The position numbers and the translations under genes are program-made. 64,000 nucleotides of DNA, taken from Cristatella mucedo. Its lineage: Eukaryota > Bryozoa > Phylactolaemata > Cristatellidae. The stretch's first letter is position 1. Each line of letters opens with the position of its first letter. Location: contig WPIO01000031.1 in NCBI GenBank assembly GCA_009760855.2, positions 3,802,501 through 3,866,500 on the forward strand. The letters run 5' to 3'. The notes under the pieces were generated by a model that ran no database searches, had not been told where the DNA came from, and saw nothing but the letters and a program-made list of their open reading frames with translations. This document shows positions 54,101 to 62,707 of the stretch, in pieces.

Positions 54101-57100
54101 TATCCCCGCAGTTGGTCAAGCACAGTATGCAAGCATTAGCAAACTCCTAGATCAAAGCTTGGATATAGATCATCGGCCAGGGTCTCCATATCAGCAAGGT
54201 AAGAATATAGTTATCAACTATGGTTAAATTGCAAAGTTTTGCTTTTGAGCTGCCATAGTAGATTTGAGCTGCCATAGTAGATGCCTGAAATATTGAGGCA
54301 CGGCTTTAGTTTAGGCTGAATAGTAGCATGAAGCCGAAGCTGGGTGAACTATCATCCTTGTTAGAAAGTTCCTACCTTTTTGTATACTACACTTCATCCA
54401 CTCACTTTCAGATGCCTTCGGAAGCCACCGAGAAACAGGAGATCTTACAAGTGTAAGTTCGCCTCCATGCATGTGGGCAGTCTTCTAGCTTTCATCGTGC
54501 AAAGCTGTTCAAATTATATTATTACATTTATATAGTGCCTTCAGAAAACTGCATCACTTTCTGCACACTTTACGTATGCTTTGTTGTGTGAAAATGACCC
54601 ATGATGTTGTCCTCCAATGAGAGCAGCAAGATGTGGCATCAAACCCAAATTAACGAGTGAATCGTTAGGAAAGTATTACAAATAATATTATTAATATATT
54701 TATATAGCAACCTTAGAGAACCTAATCTCTGTATAAGCACTTTACATATGCTTTAAAGGAAGCTTAATCAAATGGTTAGTTTGGAACATGCACAATGTCA
54801 ACAAGCATAAGATGGTTAGAGGTGAAATGAACAATCTCAGCATGTAAATACGGTTTGTGGCAGCATACACAGTGTCAGCACGCACAAGCACACAAAGGAA
54901 AAATCGCAAGAACCCACTAAATGCGTTTTAGCTTTGTTTTAAAAGTCTTTAAGTCATGGGATGTCTTGACCTCAGTTGAGAGGGATTTCCGGGCGTTAGG
55001 AGCATACAAAATAAAGCACGGTCTCTGAGGGATTTGAGGTGGCTTCGAAGCATGGCTAAACGATTTGATTCAGTAAAACCGGTGGTACGATACCTAGGGG
55101 GAATGTTCTGATAGGTAGGCTTTAGCCTAAGGATGGAGGGACCTAAAAGCGAGTTCCAAACCTTGAATTCGAAAGCTGCTAGAATTGGGACAAGAATGCA
55201 GTACCTCTGCTTCTACGGACAGGACTGTCGATGCAATCCGCGTGGACCACAAGCCTCTGCTGGCTCGACTCATGCACCCACCTATGCTGGATGGAAAAAA
55301 CTGAAAAGCTAGCTTACAGAGTTAGCGGTGCTTGCACGAACAGTGAAACTACTCCTTCATTCTCTGACTCCAGCATACCTATCCGAACTATTCCTTCACT
55401 AGGCCAAGCAGAGTACCACCCACATACTTCCAACTCGAATCGTTTAGCTAACGATAATAAAAATAATAATAATAATGCACTTGATAAAGCACCCTCAGAG
55501 AACTCAATCTCTCTCTGGGTGCTTTACATTTGCTGCGAAGGGAAACGCAATTGAATGGTGAGTAATATCATGCTTGATAGACAAACAAAATGAATAACAT
55601 GGTTAGGGGTGACATGCACAGGGTCAGCATGCAAATGTGGTTAGTGGCAGCATGCACAGTGTCAGTAAGTATTAGCACACGAAGGACGAATCACAGGGAC
55701 TCACTAAATGCTGTCCTAAATAGGTGTGTTTTTAAGTTCTTTTTAAATGTGGTCAGGTCAGGGGATGTTCTGACGCAGGTCGGGAGGGAGTTCCAGGCTT
55801 TGGGAGCATATGAAATAAATGCACGGTCTCCACAGGATTTGAGGTTTGTACGAGGTATTTGTAGACTGTTGGATTCCGAAAAGTAGATAGTACGATGCTT
55901 GGCCTGATGGGGGAGTATATATGAGAGATAGGCTGGAGCCAAAGAATGAAGTGACCTAAAAGTGAGCGACAAAACCTTGAAGTCGATCCGTTGCTTGACT
56001 GGTAGCCAGTGCAGGTCGGCGAGAAGTGGAGTAATGTGGCAACGGCGACACTCACGACAGACAAGCCTAGCTGCAGAGTTTTGCACCAGCTGCAATCGCC
56101 TGATCCACATGCCGGTAGGCCAGTAAGCAGTGAGTTGCAGAAGTCGAGACGGGATGTCACGAAGGCATGGACCAACTTGGACGTGGTAATCTTATCTAAA
56201 CAAGCCCTAATTTTAGCAATGTTATGAAGCTGAAAATGGGCAGATTTGACTGTGGAGCTGATATGTTCGTCTAACGAGAGGTCGCTTTGGAATATGACAC
56301 CTAGATTTCGAGCTGATTCAACAGGAGATATGCTGGCAGAGCCAATTTTGAGCATCAGCCTTTCCAATTTGTGAATCACACTGGGTTTGCCCATAACTAG
56401 TAAGTTAGTTTTATCATCGTTTAGTTTTAGAAAATGTGCTGCCATCCATGTGCGGATGTCATCAATACATGAAGCAAGTGAGTTGAGCGAATTCAAGGTG
56501 CTCGAAGGCTGGGAGGGATCAAAGCAAAGGTGCAACTGAGTGTCATCCGCATAGAAGTGAAAGCCTAGATTGTGCTTGGCAATCACATCAGCAAGAGGCA
56601 GAGTATAAACCGTGAAAAGAACCGGACCTAGCACTGACCCCTGAGGTACTCCATATTTCAGGGGTACTTCACATGATCTTTGTCCATTCACGTCAATACT
56701 GTGGAGTCTCCCACTGAGATAGGACCTGAACCACTGCAGAGCAGTGCCAGTGATGCCCAGGCGAGATGAGAGGCGCTCTAGAAGAACTTTGTGATCGATG
56801 GTATCAGAAGCTGCCGAAAGATCAAGCAAAACAAGCAGAGACACTCTACCCATGTCTGCATTCCTAAGTAGGTCGTTGTATACCCGAAGCAATGCTGACT
56901 CTGTGGAGTGATTAGCTCTAAAGCCAGACTGGAACTTACTAGCAAGGTGTGAGGTTTCGATATACGAGTTCAGCTGGTCCGCCACGACCCGTTCGAGTGT
57001 CTTTGATAGGAATGGTAGAAGGGAAACTGGGCGGTAGTAGCTCAAGTTCTCTTGGTCAGGTGTATGCATGGCAGCAGCAGATCAATGCAACGTAGGAGCA

Positions 57101-59541
57101 GGACAGTGGGAATAGGGTCCAGAGGACTTGTTGTCTTCTTTGATTGGGATACGAACTTCAGGACTAGATCACTAGTGACCTGCTTAAATGTAGACATTGA
57201 GGTACAGCCAGGAATCGGGGAACAGCATTCTAGTGGGGAGGTTGTCATCGCAGTGATTGGCTCTCTGATCTTGTCTATCTTCTGCACAAAGAATCGAGTG
57301 AAGCGATCGGCTAGATCATCACAGGGATCATCAGGTAAGGAGCTAATCTGGGAGCAGCTGAGGAGATGGTTGATCGTCGACATCAGCATTTTTGGATTGT
57401 GCATCTGTGATTCAACAATGTTTTTATAGAAGCTAGACTTGGCCTTTGCTAGGATCGATTGGTACGACCTACAGTAGTCTTAATATGTCTGTCGATGGAC
57501 AGTCAGTCCTGATCCTCTGTATGCTTTTACAAGCTGGCGCTTACTAGACCTGGCTAGTTTAATGTCTGTGGTAAACCATAGGCCGTCTGTGCGAGGGCGC
57601 ACAGTGCGCTTAGTCAGAGGTGCAAACTCGTCGAGCATGTCAGCTAGTGTCGTGTTGTAGCTATCTACCAATGATGACAGATCTGAGGGAGGGCTGAGCA
57701 GCAGAGGTGAAGCAGATATTCTCGCACGGACAGCATCGATGTCAAGGGTCTTGAGGTTTCGAGATTCACATGCTATTGTAGAGGAGGAGGTGGGCACACA
57801 CTGCAGATTGAATGAGATCAGCATGTGGTCAGATAAGCAGGATTTGGTAATAATTGGTGGTGGCACAGTGCAGTTGTATGAGAAAACCTGGTCGAGTGTG
57901 TGACCCTTGATGTGAGTAGGGCCATGGACATAAGCCACAAGAGACAATAAGTCAGTTAATGCACGAAATCCGGTGCTGAAAGCGTCAGATAAGCTAACTA
58001 ACTTGCCTTTCGTGAGCATCGCAGTTACCACATCATGCCACTTCTCGCCGACCTGCACTGACTTTCGACCAATGCTACGCCTTCAAGGTTCTTTCATTCA
58101 CTTTTAGATCCCTTTTCTTTGGCTCCAGCCTACCTATCAGATTTACTTCCCCACCAGGCTAAGCACCGCAAAAGCCACTTTTCAGAATCTGTTTATCCAT
58201 TCCTCGTTCAAATCTCAATACCTCTGGAGACTGCCTTTAGTTCTTACGCTCTCAAAGCCTGGAACTTACTCCAGACCTTCGTCACGACATCTCCTGACTT
58301 GTCCACATTTTTAAAGAAACTAAAATGCATCGATTTATCACGGCATTTTTATGTCCCTATGACTCGACCTCTATGAGCTTATGCATATTGACACTATGCA
58401 TGCTTCTACTAACCAAACTTGCATGCTGACCCTGTGCATGTGTTACAATTCTACCAGTGACCATTCGATCGTGCATTCGTTGCAACAGATGTAAGTGCCT
58501 AGGAAGAGATTGAGTTCTCTTCGGGCACTTTATCAAATGCAGTATTATTATTATTGCATTTTTATAACTACAAAGTTAGTTTTATCGTCGTTCAATTTAA
58601 GAACGTTTGCTGGCATCCATATCCTGATGGCATCTATACATGCAGCAATGGAGTTGAGAGAATACGACGTGCTGGATGGATGGGAAGGATCAAAGCAAAG
58701 GTGCATCTGAATGTCATCTGCATAGAAATGAAAACCCAGATTGCGCCTGAAGATCACATTGGCAAGACGGGAGTATAACTGTGAAAAGAATATGACCAAA
58801 CTCAGAGCCTTGAGCCATATTTCAGAGGTTCCTGTGGTGATCTTTGTCGACTCACATCAATACTCAGGAGTATTCCACTGAGATAGGAGTTGAATCATTG
58901 TAAAAAGAAATATAATTCATTTTATTATGCTCGAAGAGAACTTGATCTCTATTCTGGTGCCTCACATATACCGCGGTGTTCGAGCCCACGACCTCTGTCA
59001 TGACGTACATTCACCTTTACCTAGGTCGTAAAGGTGAGCACCTTAACCACTGAGATATATCACCGTGGCAGTGCTGTGCCAGTGATGCCTAAGGGAGATG
59101 AGAAACACTCGAGAAGTACTTGTTGATCAATAGTATCAAACGATGCCGAAAGATCAAGAAAAACAAGCAGAGAGACTTTTCCAAAGTCTACATTCATAAG
59201 AAGGTTGTTATACACCCGGAGCGAAGTTCACTCTGTGGCAATTAGCTCTAAAACTAGACTGGAACTTATTTTCTAGGTTTGAAGTATCAATATATGAGTT
59301 CAGCTTGTCTACCACAACTCGTTCCTGTGTCTTTGATAGGATCGGTAAAAGGGAGACAGGGCAAATGTTGCTTAAGTTCTCTTTGTCCAGTGTTGCTTTC
59401 TTAATTAGTGGTCTCCCTATAGCCTTATAAAAGGTGCAGGGATGACCTGAGGCTAATGCTATGTTTATTGTGTTGGTTGTGCAAGGCAGTGGATAGCTGC
59501 ATCTTAGAAGGATAGTGAGAATTGGGCCTACATGACTGCTA

Positions 59542-59626
<85 letters not shown>

Positions 59627-62600
59627 AATATATATATATATCAACCATATATTATATAATAATATATATATAATATATATTATATATATATACTATATAT
59701 ATATAGTCTTTTTTGACTAGATGAATTTGAGAATGAGGTTACTCGTCTCCTCCTGGAATGGAGACATTTAGGAGCTGCACGAAATTGAGGGAGGAGAATC
59801 CTCTGGAGTTTCATTTGAGGGACAAGAGTCCAAAGGTTGTGCTGCTATCTTTTGGATGAACTCTTTGATCTTGTCTATCTTGCTGATAAAAAAGCCAGAG
59901 AAGTGATCGGCAAGATCACCACAAGAATCTCTCAGTAAAGAGCTAACCTAGGAGTTGAGGTTGTTGATGGTATACATCGACATTTTTGGATAGTGCATCC
60001 GTGAATCAACCACATTTTTATAGAAACTAGACCATCTTTGCTGGGATGGATTGATATGATCTACAGTCAGTCCTGAGTCCTGATTTTTGTGATTTCTTAA
60101 GCTTGCGTTTAGTAGGCCTAGCTAGTTTAATAACCTGTTGGCTGTCTGGGCGAAGGCATAGAGCGTGCTTAGTGAGAGGTGCAAACTCGTCGAGTGTGTC
60201 AGCTCGTGTGGTGATCTACCAATGATGACTGGTCAGAAGGATGATTGGGCAGCAGGGGCAAAGAAAGTATTCTCACGCGGACAGCGTCCATGCCAAGGGT
60301 TTGGAGGTTAATCTGTTCACGGATGATTTTAGATACGGAGAGGTGCCACTCTTTACTTTATTTACTCTTTACTTTTCTACTGAGATCCTCATGTGGTCAG
60401 AGGAGTAGAATTTGATAACAATAGGTGATGGCAGCATACACGTGTGGTAGAAATAATTTTTTTATCGGGTGTGACACTTGTGACTGGGAGGATGTACATG
60501 AGCCACCAGAAAAAATGAGTCAGTGCACGACATTTGGCAATTAAGGTTTTCATAATGATTGTTTAATTCATCCGTTGTGAGAAAAGATTGATTTCTTGCT
60601 CGCATAATTAAAATGCGATCAGAAGTGTGAGATAGAGGTGGACTTGGAACCTGGGGTGTTATATTGCTTCCACCATTTGCAGCTTGTTGTCGGAGAGATG
60701 AAAACAAGAGATTCGAAAGACTGCTTTGAGGGGACTGCAAACTGTTTGAAATTGAGAGATGAACGTTCGACACTGACGACTTCTCCACCAGTTTTCATAC
60801 ATTTAGGGTCATGAAAGAACGAGAAACCTGTTGGGGTTGCATTGGCTACGGTTGTACGGTTAGTCTATATCAGCCAGGTCTCGGTCGAAGCAAGCAGGTA
60901 GAGATCGTCTTCAATAATCACATCATGTATTATTAGGGTTTTACTCTTAATTGAGCGAACATTCCAAAGAAAAGCAATAAGATGGGCCAGTGGGTTTTAA
61001 TGATAGGCCTGGTGAACACTGAGAGTCATTCAAAGCAGCTCTAGAGGGCGATTTTTCGTGGTGGTTAAAGATGATTCAGCTAATACCTGGCCTCTCGAAT
61101 GCTACGGTGCAAGAAAACGAAGGAACCTGAAAGTGAGTGACAAAGCCTTATCATTACATCATGTCTTAATACCGTATTTTACCTTGTATAAGCCACTTTT
61201 TTCTTAAATTTGGGGTCCGGTAATGGAGAGGGGGCTTATAAATAAGAGTTTATTTTTGTTGGTTTAATATTTCGCTAAACAACCTACCTGCATTGACTGC
61301 CACCCATCAAAGACTGACTGATCGCCGAAATGTGTTCGCTAAGCATTTTGCATTCTACGAACTCTGAAAGCCCTCGTAATGGAGGACAGAGATGATAGTG
61401 TCATCGAGGTTGATGACTGCACAGATGATCTGGGTGATGGAGGTGATGGATCCACCCAAAGTGATGACGAATTGGCGAAAACGACAACAGATGTGCCACG
61501 ATGACGACGGGCATCATTATGAAAGCCGCTACAATATTGGCAGATGCCGTGACGGCAGTGGATGTGTTGACGACAACGGCAGCCACGATGACCAGGATCA
61601 AGTAGCAATCCACAAAACCGGGAATCAGAGACGGCAAGCCTATTCTGCCGGCTTCAAGTTAAAATAAATTCAGTATGTATAGGACAATGGCAAAAATGGA
61701 CCAGAGAGAAGGATTGGGCTTTTATCGGACCGCAGAAACATCTGAAGATGGATGATGGAAAGAAGAGGCTCTGAAAAAAATTCCAGAGGCCGTAAAGTGG
61801 CAAGAGGTTGAGGATGATGTTAAAATTTGGGTAGTTGAACAAAGAGAAAGGGGATGGCAGTGTCAACCAAGATGAACCAGTAGGATGCCAAGATGATTGC
61901 TGTGGATAGATGAGCCGTGAACTTTACAGGATTGGCAAGTGGTGCTACTATTTTATGAAACGTCACGGCTTGGCCATGAGAACACGGACTAAATTGGCAC
62001 GCAATACTTCCACAATAATAGGAAGAAAAAGCTCTTGTAGTTCCAGAAGTTCACGATAATCCTGTGATATGAGCAAGGAATATGGAGGCGGTATCATTAC
62101 CATTCTGATGCAGAGGATAGTAATAGGGACATAAGTGATTATTAACAGCCTTGATGTTGTTCAGTTCATTCAGTTATTGAAAAGAAAATTCCAAAAACGT
62201 TGATAAAAAATTTGGGTGGGGCTTATACACGGTAAAATACGGTACGTTTACGTTGCTATGATGAATGGCTTTGGTGTGTGCTTCTTTCTTTATAAACCAT
62301 ACAGTTTCGTTCAACAATCTGCACAGCATACTAGTTTTTTGACATAGGAGAGACATTAGTAGATTTTTTCTTATTGCATTTGCTGCGGCTTATTGTGCCA
62401 CCAGGTTATTTTTCATGTCTGCTTGATATATATTTTTCCCTCGAGAGGTAGCACCAGTGCTACTGCTCTTTCACATTTTCTCGCTGATTTCCTTAGGGTT
62501 TTTGTAAGGGCTTTTAGATCTGTCGTAGATTTGTGTGGATGAGATGAGTACTCACAGCGTACAGCATATTTACTAGGCCCTGCATATTCCCTGATGTGCA

Positions 62601-62637
62601 TGCATTAATATGTGTGCGTGTGCGTGTGCGTGTGCGT

Positions 62638-62707
<70 letters not shown>

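Larger units (their letters stand above)
58560..60990 (-). mobile_element. CR1/L2-like LINE, old copy reaching the endonuclease N-terminus
   Basis: Minus strand: the 60985-60880 region reads NVRSIKSKTLIIHDVIIEDD then TETWL, the start of an APE-type endonuclease. Further on come the NHYENLNCQ region, the RT N-terminus (RANCHRVNF) and, at 58800-58560, HFYADDIQMHLCFDPSHPSS. It is interrupted by a family-2 SINE (58915-59070) and an AT microsatellite (59541-59705). The 3' end is missing. Dead copy. Confidence 0.8.

Noticed and set aside
57480-58058. 192-codon minus-strand frame as a possible host gene
   Set aside because: It is LINE endonuclease C-terminus and linker; its first residues come from reading across the head-to-head junction.
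59208-59648. 146-codon minus-strand frame with a long Ile-Tyr repeat
   Set aside because: It is the AT microsatellite inside a dead LINE copy, fused to a piece of its RT.
61392-61637. Overlapping plus- and minus-strand frames of 78-91 codons
   Set aside because: They lie inside the pogo-like element; only the plus-strand acidic and RRQAYSAGFKLK parts correspond to transposase, the rest are shadows.
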